Shown here: one piece after another, positions 43,665-53,941 of the stretch
How the letters are laid out: every line of letters begins with the position of its first letter
Numbering within the stretch: position 1 is the stretch's first letter
NCBI RefSeq assembly: GCF_036373705.1
Contig: NW_027102662.1
Coordinates: forward strand, 248,001 to 312,000
Reading direction: 5' to 3'
Source: Amia ocellicauda
Lineage: Eukaryota > Chordata > Actinopteri > Amiiformes > Amiidae
Length of the DNA: 64,000 nucleotides
The notes under the pieces: generated by a model
Seen by the model: the letters and a program-made list of their open reading frames with translations, nothing else
What the model was told of the DNA's origin: nothing
The model's database searches: none
Position numbers and translations under genes: made by a program

Positions 43665-44222
43665 TTAACACGCATGACATCTTTTAAAATCCTCACAAGA
43701 ACACCCCATCTGTATACACGGCTGGCTAGGGTCGTAAGTCATTGTGTTATAAGGGGGGGTCCACAGTGTCCTGACAAACTCTGCCACTTTTTTATCATTT
43801 TGGCCTAAATCCTCACTGTACAAGGCCATAATATCGGGGTATGACCTTCCTTTAGATCTATGATATAAGAAAAACACACAGTGTTGACCACAAGTGAAGG
43901 TCTGAAGACTTTGTACTTGACGACCGCTGTAAATGGTTTCTTGACAGTTGTTGAGCAGAAAGTTATTGATCTTCCGAGGGAAAGGTCTGAAATCCGGGGG
44001 GTTTGCATAGGAATCAAAAAATTCACCACGGTGGTCCTCCCTTAGATAAATAGCCAGCCAATGTTCTCCGGGCATATTTTTAGGGTGTGTGTTGATTATG
44101 TACATTGCAGGTAAATTCTTGATCTTAAATTTAGGCAGCTGATCGCAGGCGTAGACTCCTTGAAACAGTTTCCGTGAGCCGGCCAGGGCATTCATGATGT
44201 GGTTGAGCTCTCTGGTGTTCAT
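43665..44222 (-). CDS. Adenain-like cysteine protease (E3)
   Basis: It is open and identical in protein sequence to E1. Confidence 0.88.
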   Translation of the reverse strand: MNTRELNHIMNALAGSRKLFQGVYACDQLPKFKIKNLPAMYIINTHPKNMPGEHWLAIYLREDHRGEFFDSYANPPDFRPFPRKINNFLLNNCQETIYSGRQVQSLQTFTCGQHCVFFLYHRSKGRSYPDIMALYSEDLGQNDKKVAEFVRTLWTPPYNTMTYDPSQPCIQMGCSCEDFKRCHAC

Positions 44223-44223
44223 T

Positions 44224-45531
44224 TTAATAATAATCATACATAACGTTTCTCCTCTGATTCACCTCAATAATGTTGTCAAACACTGCATACACGACCATAT
44301 TTACAGTGCGTGGTAGAGGCTGCTTGAAACGCATCTCCAAACGCATATTGCCCGTCTTCATCAGGGAAAAATGTTGTCCACACTCTTCGTCAGGGGTCAG
44401 GTTGAAACCGTACAGGGTGTAACCGCTGCAGTATTCCCGGCGATCGATCAGCAGAGTTTGATCCTTGAGATGGCGACCCGTAGCCAGTACTAGACTGTCA
44501 TATTCACGAACCGCATTGCCGTTTTCAAAGTCAGGTTGAAAAGGTCTGGATGGAACCTGCACACCATCGACGTACAACGCTATAAATTCCGCGTTATAAT
44601 GTTTAAAGTTAAAGGGGTTCTTGTTGTAAACCCCGGTAAATGCATCATTATCTTCGAGACCTATAATAACCTGTTTTGGGAGCTGTCCTAGAAACAGATT
44701 TTCCTGGTTCATCACCCGTGTCCCTGCGGGGATACTGTGGACTTTCATATAGACTCTTTCGATCGGGTACTTGGCGTTTGCCGTCATTAACGCCTGCGCG
44801 TGTCCTAGTTTAACCGCCGGGGAGACGGACACTTTTTTCACAAACAGCGAGGCCGATAATATGGTCAGTTTATATTTTTCAGTATCAGGGGTCATCAGAC
44901 AAAAAGCACTTTTACTACGGATCATTTTAATTTTAATGTCTACCCCGTTGAGCATGAGTTTTTCTTGGAAAAATATGTCTGCATGGATATGCCCCATTAG
45001 CTCAAAGGTCCTCCCTTCTGTTGAAGAGGCCGTTCTTTTTTGCAAACCCTTATTGAGTCCCTCTGGATCCTTGTCGTCCATAGCTTCCGGGATGTCTTTG
45101 AAGAAAAGGCCGGGGCTGAACTGTTTGCTTAGGGTCTCCTCACTATAATTAAGTATACACTCCATCATGGCTCTATAGGGGTAAGTATTGCTGCTTTGAC
45201 TAATGAGCCGATCTCCCAGGGTCACATTCACCTGTGTAAACATGGTGGCCACCGGGTAATTGATGACCCCATCGTTGGTCGTCTTCTCGATTGCATCGCC
45301 ATCCTCATCAGTCACTTTACAGTTCATTAAAATAAATGTGTTATTCAAATCAATATAATCCTCGCCATTGCCAGCTATAAAAAACTCCAGAGGGGCCGTG
45401 TCTGAAATTGCAGAAAGAGGGGGAATCTCTACATATATGCTCTTATCTATACTCGTTTGAGTGTATGGAACTGTAAACAGATCCAGTTCTGATTTGACGC
45501 ATTCTTCCGATAGACTGTGGACAAAAGACAT
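44224..45531 (-). CDS. Major capsid protein, double jelly-roll type (E3)
   Basis: It is open at 435 residues, the normal size for this family, and is the only complete-looking capsid gene in the window. The N-terminus carries SELDLFTVPYTQTSID. The length and the alternating beta-rich segments with VDGVQVPSRPFQPDF in the second half fit the two jelly rolls. The protease follows directly after the stop. Confidence 0.9.
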   Translation of the reverse strand: MSFVHSLSEECVKSELDLFTVPYTQTSIDKSIYVEIPPLSAISDTAPLEFFIAGNGEDYIDLNNTFILMNCKVTDEDGDAIEKTTNDGVINYPVATMFTQVNVTLGDRLISQSSNTYPYRAMMECILNYSEETLSKQFSPGLFFKDIPEAMDDKDPEGLNKGLQKRTASSTEGRTFELMGHIHADIFFQEKLMLNGVDIKIKMIRSKSAFCLMTPDTEKYKLTILSASLFVKKVSVSPAVKLGHAQALMTANAKYPIERVYMKVHSIPAGTRVMNQENLFLGQLPKQVIIGLEDNDAFTGVYNKNPFNFKHYNAEFIALYVDGVQVPSRPFQPDFENGNAVREYDSLVLATGRHLKDQTLLIDRREYCSGYTLYGFNLTPDEECGQHFSLMKTGNMRLEMRFKQPLPRTVNMVVYAVFDNIIEVNQRRNVMYDYY

Positions 45532-46023
45532 GTTTAAAAGATGTATCCTGAGGCTCTATTTTTCTTTCTTTGAGACTTTCTTTTTGCAGGTTTTTTCTTG
45601 TGCTGCTTCCTTCTCCGAGTGTTTCCACGATATGTTGGAGAATGAGAGATTCTTCGTTTTTTGTTAGCCACGGATCTTTGTCGCCCCCTGGTGGACACAT
45701 GCTGTTTCTTCTTTTACCCCCCCTCCTCGCCATTACCATGAGACCCGAACCCTCCTGATGCTCATGGCTAGCTGCCCGGTTCATAACATTGGTGAACACG
45801 TCACTAACAATATTTTTAGCCGCTGATTTCAAGTGGGGTCTGGCTATAGCAAAGCCTCTCTTAAGCAGGGGTATGGCCATTCTAAAGAGACCACGAAAGA
45901 GTCCTCCTAGACTGGCGCCATACATTGTGGGGGCTCCTACAATACCGGGCAAGCCGTTCCATCTTGCATCTTGTAATAATCCACATAGGCGCTAGGATCT
46001 ACATAACCCCTCGAGGTAGCCAT
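45443..46023 (-). pseudogene. pVI-like minor capsid protein region (E3)
   Basis: The amphipathic LGGLFRGLFR segment, basic helix and ARRGGKRR stretch are recognisable. The gene is not whole in this copy. Confidence 0.55.
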
Positions 46024-46024
46024 T

Positions 46025-46799
46025 TTAATAATGTACACACTGTTTCAGGGGTCGAAAATGTAGTTTGACATTAACTTTACCGATGCGGAAGGGTACGTTG
46101 ATATTCTGATCCAATTTTACTTCGATCGTGATGTTGTCAAAGTGGGTCTTTGAGACTGGTACGTAGTGTGGTTTGTCATAAGTAATTGTGACCATGTCAT
46201 TGCTTTTACCTTTAATAAGTACATTTCTCAAAAGGGGGACATAACTATCCCCGACCCTCTGGTGGGTTATGATATCCGTATACACATAAAGAGTGTAAAA
46301 GCCGCCCCACCACTTCTGAGAACCTGCTCTCTGTGTCAGAATAGAACCCAAATATACGCCCCAGTTGGCCGCTGGTTTGAATGCTAATACCTGGTTTTGA
46401 CACCTTGTACACTCTGTTTTTAATAGGGTTGTAATATAGCTTGATGTTGGGGGTGCCTTCTGAGAACTGTTTATGCATCTCATCTAATATTTTATCCACA
46501 TTGTCATAATAACCTCCTTGTATCGTGAATGTCCATTGACTCTTTTTAACATCATCAAAAATGGCGAAGGTGGCATCCTTATCTTGTAAAACAGCCCAAG
46601 TGTAAGGATACTGTATTTCCGCCAACCCCACTTCCCACGACACCCTTAGATCTATAGATTTTCCAAATTGTACCGTGTAACTGGATATTTCATTTTTAGG
46701 ATATATATCGAGAGAGGCATTACTGGGTAGAGTCACGTAGAAGCCTCCTGATTCCATCTTGAGAATCGAAAGTAATGCCCCCAACACACCCGCGGGCAT
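46025..46799 (-). pseudogene. Penton-like minor capsid protein region (E3)
   Basis: It has the same signatures as E2, to which it is closest. It is not open throughout. Confidence 0.82.
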
Positions 46800-46803
46800 G
46801 TTG

Positions 46804-47895
46804 TTATAAGGATTGAATATCGCAAACCTGTTGTTCCGGGACCCAACTATTGAACTTTTCAGGCCATCCAAGCCATTTCATCAACACATATTTTTTCCGG
46901 TTCTGGGTTTTTTCAGCTAATATCTTTTCAACTCTGTATACACTGTCTTTACCCACAATAATTTTTTGTAACTCGGCTTCGTAAAACGTTCCTTCTATAT
47001 CCTCCCTGTCATAGTCTTTTAACCGGTACACGGGGGGGTCTCTAGCCAACTGTTCGGTAACTGTAAAATATTCGTCAGAAAATGTTTGTTCATAACCTTT
47101 GGCAAAAGTACTCCTTAGCTTTGAAACGCGAACCACATCACCGATGTTGAACTAATAAGTAGTTTTTCCCTTCTTAATAAATGGTCCGTATAATTTTTTA
47201 TAGACCTTAAAAGAATTACTTTGATCAACATCTATAGGCTTCATTTTAATACTGGTGTGATACCCTTGGTTGTAAGCATCGATAAAATCCTGAACTTTAT
47301 CAAAATACTTGAACGTGTTGACCGCTGTAAAATATCTCCACATTTTGGTCTTTATGGTGCGGTTAAACCTCTCCACTACCGATGCCCTAAGCTCATTACC
47401 AGTGGTGAAATGATGTATTTTGTGTCTCTTCAGTAGATTCTGAAATTCTCTGTTGAGAAACTCTTTTCCTTTATCAGTCTGCAGTTTTTTAGGACATCGA
47501 CCCTGGGACAATATATCCTCAAAGGCCCTTGTCACCGCCCGACCTGTTTTATTATGTAGAATGCGAGCCCAGGCATATTTTGATAACACATCGATACACA
47601 TCAACATCAATTTGTGACCATTGTTATGTTTTGATAAATTTGACATATCGACTAGATCCATTTGCCATTGTGAATCTATGTCAGTTGCATATACGCGGTT
47701 TCTTTTAAAGTTAATCCTGAGAGGTTTATGTAAGGTATAGGCGTCTTGTTCCCGTAACCATTCTGAAACAACCACATCATTAACCTTCACTCCGGCCTCA
47801 GCGAGTCCTCTTTGAAAACCCTTCTTACCCGCCAAACCCCCAATCTTGGCTGGGTTGTAGTATAGTTCCTGCATTTGGGGAGCTTGCCGAGTCAT
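46804..47895 (-). pseudogene. Integrase with chromodomain (E3)
   Basis: The DDE core and chromodomain are recognisable, closest to E2. It is not open throughout. Confidence 0.87.
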
Positions 47896-48067
47896 TCTGT
47901 CAAATAACCACACAGACCCACACTATGCGCAAAGTTTTTATACAAGGTTTTTTATTCAACTTCAGGAGAGCAGATACCCCTTTTTAGACATTTGAGAAAA
48001 GTATAACATACACAACAATTTTTTCTACGGTCCAGACAAAAAGAAATCAGATGATTGGTTACTTGAT
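47896..48067 (-). terminator. Poly(A) region for outer minus-strand genes (E3)
   Basis: A minus-strand AATAAA is at 47951-47956. Confidence 0.5.
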
Positions 48068-48292
48068 CTATATCAACAAATATACCTGTTTCTTTATCTT
48101 GTAGGCACACACCTCAGTTACATATGTAAATAAAACAACAATATGACCTATTTTAAAAGTAAACAGAGGTGTATTAAACATGCTCAGTAAAAGGTCATAC
48201 AGATGTTGATGAAATGGCCTAATATCATTCTTGGCCCCCTTGAGCCCTTCATCCCAGTGTTCGTACCCCCCGGTCTTTGTTACAGCAGCCAT
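48068..48292 (-). CDS. 74-residue protein with BH1-like stretch (E3)
   Basis: It is open, with small changes N-terminal to the BH1-like stretch (DEGLKG, RPFHQH). Confidence 0.45.
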   Translation of the reverse strand: MAAVTKTGGYEHWDEGLKGAKNDIRPFHQHLYDLLLSMFNTPLFTFKIGHIVVLFTYVTEVCAYKIKKQVYLLI

Positions 48293-48460
48293 TCACTTTT
48301 CCAGGTTTGAAAGTTGATCCTCATCGATGGTTAAATCTGTAGAGAAAAGGCTCGCGTTGGCTACTTTTCTGTCAAGCACATGGTGTAATAGCGCTCTCAG
48401 GTTAGCTGCAGAGTGTTGATGACAGAACCAGTTGCAGAAGCAGTCCAGAACATTCCCCAT
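48293..48460 (-). CDS. 55-residue MGN protein (E3)
   Basis: It is open and abuts the next ATG as in the other copies. Confidence 0.5.
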   Translation of the reverse strand: MGNVLDCFCNWFCHQHSAANLRALLHHVLDRKVANASLFSTDLTIDEDQLSNLEK

Positions 48461-48472
48461 GTTCAAAGTCCC

Positions 48473-49321
48473 TTAGTTCAGGTCAGAGTCTGAATCAGTG
48501 GCGTAGATGTCGAATTCTTCGTCGCTGCCCCCAGCTTTAACTTCTTTACGGAAGAAATAAGCTTTTAGCTTGCCAGCGGTTTTTCTACTCGGCTCATCCA
48601 GGTCATTGAGCAGCTGCCCAAGTTTCTCTATTATAAACGGCTCCTTTTTCAGCTCCAGCAAAATCTCATCTATGATTTTCTGGACTTGTCCCACAGTGAC
48701 ATGTATGTGGGAGTAAGAGAGCGCCTTGATTAGTGCCGGTTTCAGCCACGGTTTGTTCAGTCTTCTGTAAAACACATTGAAATAGAACAGGAAATAGTAA
48801 CGGTCTGGTTCAAACAAACAACTGTGTCTCAACTGACTGGGGTGATTCACTTCACACCCCCGACAGACTTCTTTCAGAGCTCGGTCGATGAGAGCACTCA
48901 GAATATACACCAGGGTGCTTTTAACCACTCTGCTTACTTGGTCACATACCCCGGGCATAAATCCTGCGTCTTCATCACGCCCCCGGGACAGTCCGATGCT
49001 CATTGGGTCGCCTGGTGGTTTGTGGGGTGTTTCTCCATCCATTGGACTGACCCCCTCCTGAGACGCACAGACGGTAGACAGTTCGGCAAAATCGAGGCCC
49101 TCCATGAGCTCCAGAGGCTGGGGATCCCCGAGACTCATTTGGACATCCATCGCACCGCATGTTGTTTCGTCCTGAGGGACCGGGGTCTGAGGTCTTGGAG
49201 AGTAACCACAGTCAAAGGGTTCCAGAGTGTATACAAAATCTGGGGAATAGAACCAGGGGTGATCCCGGGTTTGAAGAGGCCTGTAGAGCCTGTCGACGTC
49301 CGCAGCTTTCGGGTAAGACAT
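48473..49321 (-). CDS. Zinc-motif (HPSQ) protein (E3)
   Basis: It is open at 282 residues and shares LLNDL and YFFRKE with E0, where E1 and E2 read LVNDL and YFFSKE. Confidence 0.68.
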   Translation of the reverse strand: MSYPKAADVDRLYRPLQTRDHPWFYSPDFVYTLEPFDCGYSPRPQTPVPQDETTCGAMDVQMSLGDPQPLELMEGLDFAELSTVCASQEGVSPMDGETPHKPPGDPMSIGLSRGRDEDAGFMPGVCDQVSRVVKSTLVYILSALIDRALKEVCRGCEVNHPSQLRHSCLFEPDRYYFLFYFNVFYRRLNKPWLKPALIKALSYSHIHVTVGQVQKIIDEILLELKKEPFIIEKLGQLLNDLDEPSRKTAGKLKAYFFRKEVKAGGSDEEFDIYATDSDSDLN

Positions 49322-49424
49322 TCTCTTTAATTTTAAACCATGAATGAATTGTTGCACCTTTTATCCTATCTCTTCACTACGTCACGACACACCGCCCTCT
49401 TAGAAGAGAGTAGCCCCTGAGCCG

Positions 49425-49829
49425 TCAGACCCCCCTCCAAAACCCCACACGTCGTCTGTCGTAGTTCTGCAAGCTTTCCCATTCACACCTTTCAAAACCC
49501 TGAGTCGGAGACTCCATTTCGCATTCTCTTGGACCCTCTTGCAAGCCTTCTAGAGTCTTATCCACAAGCCCCAGATCTCTCCAGGCCATCACCTTCAACC
49601 AGTCCTCATAAGAGTATTCAATTACCGTCTCAAAAGGTTCCAACGTACCCTCCTTCTCTCCCAAAGCAAGAAGCTCCACTCCAACATAGCTGGGATCCCT
49701 TTTAAAGCGGTAACCCCGTCGAGCCCCCCAGAACAACACCCAGGAGCGTTCAATCTTCAAATTGGTGAGTACAGGAACCCTTGCCCGGGATTGTTTCTTG
49801 CGGGGTTTCATGTTGATGTCGCTGGACAT
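49425..49829 (-). CDS. Unknown 134-residue terminal protein (E3)
   Basis: It is open and identical in protein sequence to E0. Confidence 0.6.
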   Translation of the reverse strand: MSSDINMKPRKKQSRARVPVLTNLKIERSWVLFWGARRGYRFKRDPSYVGVELLALGEKEGTLEPFETVIEYSYEDWLKVMAWRDLGLVDKTLEGLQEGPRECEMESPTQGFERCEWESLQNYDRRRVGFWRGV

Positions 49830-50125
49830 GTTGAAGAAGCGGGATGTTTCAGAAGCTGAGAATTAAAGAGGTATTGCCTAAAAGAAGCGCGGGTTCTTAA
49901 ATAGAGAGGAGAGTTTCGGGGCGTTGCCTTCAGAGGGGTGGGGGTATTTATGGGTGGCCTTGTTGTTCAGGGTTTTATGGGTGTACACTTTCTGACGGAT
50001 ATGAGGTAGGAATAATTAAGGAAATAACTCTACCTAAAATCACGCCCCCCAATTATGACGTAGGAATATTAATAAGCTTAGGGCATACGTCATAACAAAA
50101 TAGGCCGCGCCCAAAAAACCCTACT
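49830..50125 (-). promoter_or_regulatory. Terminal promoter region (E3)
   Basis: The minus-strand TATA-like box is at 49896-49903. The outer ATGACGTA-type sites are present as in E0, though one of the three differs by a base. Confidence 0.5.
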
Positions 50126-50448
50126 ATCTACTCTTATGTAGTTGAAGGCGCAGTATAGCTCTCATAGTCTGGTGGTGACGGAAGACCACCAGCCGTTTGA
50201 ACAAGCCATTCAGCATCACCTTGTTGGGTTAAGTGCAGGCACTGTCAGAGCGCAGGGCGTCCTGCCTTTGAAAGAGTTTCCGAAGTGTCCTGATGTGCCC
50301 TTTAGCAATGCCAAACAGGTCTGTGAAAATGGCATCATTTCGCGGCACTTCAGACGCCATCTCACAGTCTAGCCGACCTGAAACGCCTGAGCCCGTTTTA
50401 CCAGCAGGCTCCTACGGTAACCGTTTGAAGCAAGAGGTGGCGTTGTCA

Positions 50449-50521
50449 GTTTCCGTAGTGTAGCGGTTATCACATTCGCCTAACGCGCGAAAGGTCCCCG
50501 GTTCGAAACCGGGCGGAAACA
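50449..50521 (+). tRNA. tRNA-Val (AAC), block D unit 1
   Basis: The acceptor and T arms are intact and the anticodon loop is CTAACGC. One base before the anticodon stem differs from its neighbours (CACATTCGCC). Confidence 0.83.
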
Positions 50522-51082
50522 GCCTGCTTTGGGCGGGCCCTTTTCGTCCTGCTTGCCCTCGTGGTTCCCCGCAGGCGGTGGGTGGCTTTTCTTCATTGGA
50601 GTGCCCGAAATCGGTGCTCTCAGAGCGTCCGTCCGTCGACAGGTTGAAATTGTAAACGCTGGTGTAGCCACTTTTAATTAAAATCTGATGATGATGATGA
50701 TGATGTTGTTGTTGTTGTTGTTCTTGTTGTCGTCGTAGTCGCCGTCATTATTATTGTTAAAGTAAAGCAGTAGTTAGATTTGTTGCTACCGTAAGGTGTA
50801 GAAGGCACAATAGCTCTGATAGTCTGGTGGTGAAGGAAGACCACCAGACGTTTGAACAAGCCATTCAGCATCACCTTGTTGGGCTAAGTGCAGGCACTGT
50901 CAGAGCGCAGGGCGTCCTGCCTTTGAAAGAGTTTCCAAAGTGTCCTGATGTGCCCTTTAGCAATGCAATATAGGTCAGTGAAAATAGAAACCTTTATCTC
51001 ACAGGCTGGCCCACGGGAAACGCCTGTGCGCGTTTTATCAGCCTGCTTCGATGGAAGCCATTCGAAACACCAGGACGGGTTG

Positions 51083-51155
51083 TTTTCCGTAGTGTAGTGG
51101 CTATCACGTTTGCCTCACACGCGAAAGGTCCCCGGTTCGAAACCGGGCGGAAACA
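51083..51155 (+). tRNA. tRNA-Val (CAC), block D unit 2
   Basis: The anticodon loop is CTCACAC, so this is the CAC isoacceptor. The first acceptor base is T opposite C, a mismatch; the rest of the fold is intact. The flanks differ from the AAC units (GTGCACGCGTGCCAGTG downstream). Confidence 0.75.
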
Positions 51156-52050
51156 ACCCCCGGTGCACGCGTGCCAGTGCCATGTTACCCGTCGCCTTCT
51201 CTCTGCCCCAAGGCCGGCCGTCGTTTTCTCTTCCTCGGAGTGGCAAGAAATCCTGACCTTAAAAACAAACGATCGCAGAAGGGTAGCTTTGCGAGGCGCT
51301 GGAACTCACACTTTTAAAATCGATACATGTTGTAGCTGTTACAATACGACCGTAGCAGGATCAGCGACATTGCTGTTACTCTTATGTAGTCGAAGGCGCA
51401 GTATAGCTCTGATAGTCTGGTGGTGACGGAAGACCTCCAGCCGTTTGAACAAGCCATTCAGCATCACCTTGTTGGGCTAAGTGCAGGCACTGTCAGAGCG
51501 CAGGGCGACCTGCCTTTGATAGAGTTTCCTAAGTGTCCCGAAATCGGTGCACTCAGAGCGTCCGTCCGTCGACAGGTTGAAATTGTAAACGCTGGTGTAG
51601 CCACTTTTAATTAAAATATGATGATGATGATGATGATGTTGTTGTTCTTGTTCTTGTTCTTGTTGTTGTTGTTGTTCTTGTTTTTCTTGTTGTCGTCGTG
51701 GTCGCCGTCATTATTATTGTTAAAGTAAAGCAGTTGTTAGATTTGTAGCTACCGTAAGGTGTAGAAGGCACAATAGCTCTGTGATTGTCTGATGGTGGCA
51801 CAAGACGAGCAGCAGCTGTTTGAACAAGCCATTGAGCATCACCATGTTGGGGTAAGTGTAAGTCTTGTCATAGCTCAGGGCGTTCTTCCTTTGAAAGAGT
51901 TTCCAAAGTGTCCTGATGTGCCCTTGAGCAATGCAAAATAGGTCAGTGAAAATAGAAACCTTTATCTCACAGGCTGGCCCACGGGAAACCCCTGTGCGCG
52001 TTTTACCAGCCGGCTTCGATGGGAGCCATTTGAAACACCAGGACGGGTCG

Positions 52051-52123
52051 GTTTCCGTAGTGTAGTGGCTATCACGTGCGCCTCACACGCGAAAGGTCCC
52101 TGGTTCGAAACCGGGCGGAAACA
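52051..52123 (+). tRNA. tRNA-Val (CAC), block D unit 4
   Basis: The acceptor arm is intact and the anticodon is CAC. The anticodon stem has one mismatch (TGCGC against GCGAA) and the T stem one wobble, so function is uncertain. Confidence 0.75.
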
Positions 52124-52995
52124 ACCCGCGGTGCACGCGTGCCAGTGCCGTGTTACCCGTCGCCATCTCTCTGCTCCAAGGCCGGCCGTCGTTTTCTCTT
52201 CCTCGGAGTGGCAAGAAATCCTGACCTTGAGAACAAACGATCGCAGAAGGGTAGCTTTGTGAGGCACTGGAACTGACACTTTTAAAATCGATACATGTTG
52301 TTGCTGTTACAATACGACCGTAGCAGGATCGGCGACATTGCTGTTACTCTTATCTAGTTGAAGGCGCAGTATAGCTCTGATAGTCTGGTGGTGACGGAAG
52401 ACCACCAGCCGTTTGAACAAGCCATTCAGCATCACCTTGTTGGGCTAAACGCAGGCACTGTCAGAGCGCAGGTCGTCCTGCCTTTGAAAGAGTTTCCGAA
52501 GTGTCCCGAAATCGGTGCACTCAGAGCGTCCGTCCGTCGACAGGTTGAAATTGTAAACGCTGGTGTAGCCACTTTTAATTAAAATCTGATGATGATGATG
52601 TTGTTGTTGTTATTCTTGTTGTCGTCGTAGTCGCCGTCATTATTAATGTTAAAGTAAAGCAGTAGTTAGATTTGTTGCTACCGTAAGGTGTAGAAGGCAA
52701 AATAGCTCTGATAGTCTGGTGGTGAAGGAAGACCACCAGACGTTTGAACAAGCCATTCAGCATCACCTTGTTGGGCTAAGTGCAGGCACTGTCAGAGCGC
52801 AGGGCGTCCTGCCTTTAAAAGAGTTTCCGAAGTGTCCTGATGTGCCCTTTAGCAATGCCAAACAGGTCAGTGAAAATGGCATCCTTTCGCCGCACTTCAG
52901 ACGACATCTCACAGCCTAGCCGACCTGAAACACCTGAGCCCGTTTTACCAGCAGGCTTTAACGGTAACCATTTGAAGCAAGAGGCAGCGGTGTCA

Positions 52996-53068
52996 GTTTC
53001 CGTAGTGTAGCGGTTATCACGTTCGCCTAACGCGCGAAAGGTCCCCGGTTCGAAACCGGGCGGAAACA
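52996..53068 (+). tRNA. tRNA-Val (AAC), block D last unit
   Basis: All arms pair and the anticodon loop is CTAACGC. The gene and its flanks nearly match block A unit 1, in keeping with the E0/E1 and E3/E4 junctions being relatives. Confidence 0.87.
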
Positions 53069-53253
53069 GCCTACTGTGGGCTGGCCCTTTTCGTCATGCT
53101 TGCCCTCGTGGTTCCCCGGAGGCGGTGGGTGTCTTTTCTTCATTGGAGTGCCCGTAATCGATGCACTCAGAGCGTCCGTCCGTCGACAGGTTGAAATTGT
53201 AAACGCTGGTGTAGCCACTTTTAATTAAAATCTGATGATGATGATGATGATGA

Positions 53254-53284
<31 letters not shown>

Positions 53285-53371
53285 CTTGTTGTCATCGTGG
53301 TCGCCGTCATTATTATTGTTAAAGTAAAGCAGTAGTTAGATTTGTTGCTACCGTAAGGTGTAGAAGACAAC

Positions 53372-53941
53372 AGTAGGTATGGCGTGTGATATCAAAACAT
53401 TCAGAATACTTTTAACCTATATAATTTATAAGCTTTGTAAAATAAACCCAAATATCTCTTTTGCGGGGATAAACGCTGTTCTGAGTAGTTTGTGACTTGT
53501 TTAATACCAAACAAAGCATCGCTATAAAAAATAAATAAAAAAATCACTGTAAAAGCGCTAGTTATTTTTGATCTTTATAGTTATTTTCTAGGCTCAGGTT
53601 GTTTTTTAGCGCTTATAAAGGCCTGAAATATTCTTAGTGGTTGTTGACTATAGGTCTTGATGCTTAAAAATGTTTTTTTGAGAGACCAAAAGGTTCTAAT
53701 AAAAGTTTAGAGTAGAGAGGAGAGAGATCGTCTCCATCTTGGTTTCTATTTGAAATTTGATGCAGTGTCATTTTATTGGTTGGTTTTGATATGTTAATTG
53801 GTAACAGGGTGGCACAAAGGCCAGACCAGAACAATGCCTTACAAGCAGATCCGGCATGTGGCCATCAGTATAAGTATGAAGGTCTGGTCTTCAGCTCGAC
53901 AGACTCACACTGACCTTTCGATTTAAGACTAAAGATCAACA
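53372..53941 (+). promoter_or_regulatory. Plus-strand 5' region and promoter (E4)
   Basis: TATAAGTA is at 53869-53876, in AT-rich non-coding sequence. No gene is seen. Confidence 0.5.

Larger units (their letters stand above)
34831..50125. mobile_element. E3: Polinton/adintovirus-like element, full length, broken
   Basis: It runs from AGTTGG (34831-34836, one base off the AGTAGG of the others) to CCTACT (50120-50125), 15,295 bases. I estimate about seven breaks, the fewest of the full copies. The major capsid, protease, basic, two-part, zinc-motif and terminal genes look open. Many changes are shared with E1 in the polymerase half and with E2 in the capsid half, so the copy looks mosaic. Confidence 0.9.
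50126..53366 (+). repeat. tRNA-Val tandem repeat, block D (about six units)
   Basis: This is the longest stretch of host array in the window. Units with a tRNA have it at 50449, 51083, 52051 and 52996. Two short units (about 51379-51760 and 52344-52690) pass straight from the upstream spacer to the downstream segment (join near CGAAATCGG) and contain no tRNA. Microsatellites lie at about 50687-50730, 51619-51693, 52587-52621 and 53232-53292. Inverted repeats (CTGGTGGT/ACCACCAG) lie at 50169-50192, 50824-50847, 52385-52408 and 52726-52749. It ends in GGTGTAGAAG before E4. Confidence 0.82.

Noticed and set aside
2474-50125. An active or infectious virus genome
   Set aside because: Polymerase, integrase and penton regions are broken in every copy, and the array is explained by duplication of host-resident DNA.
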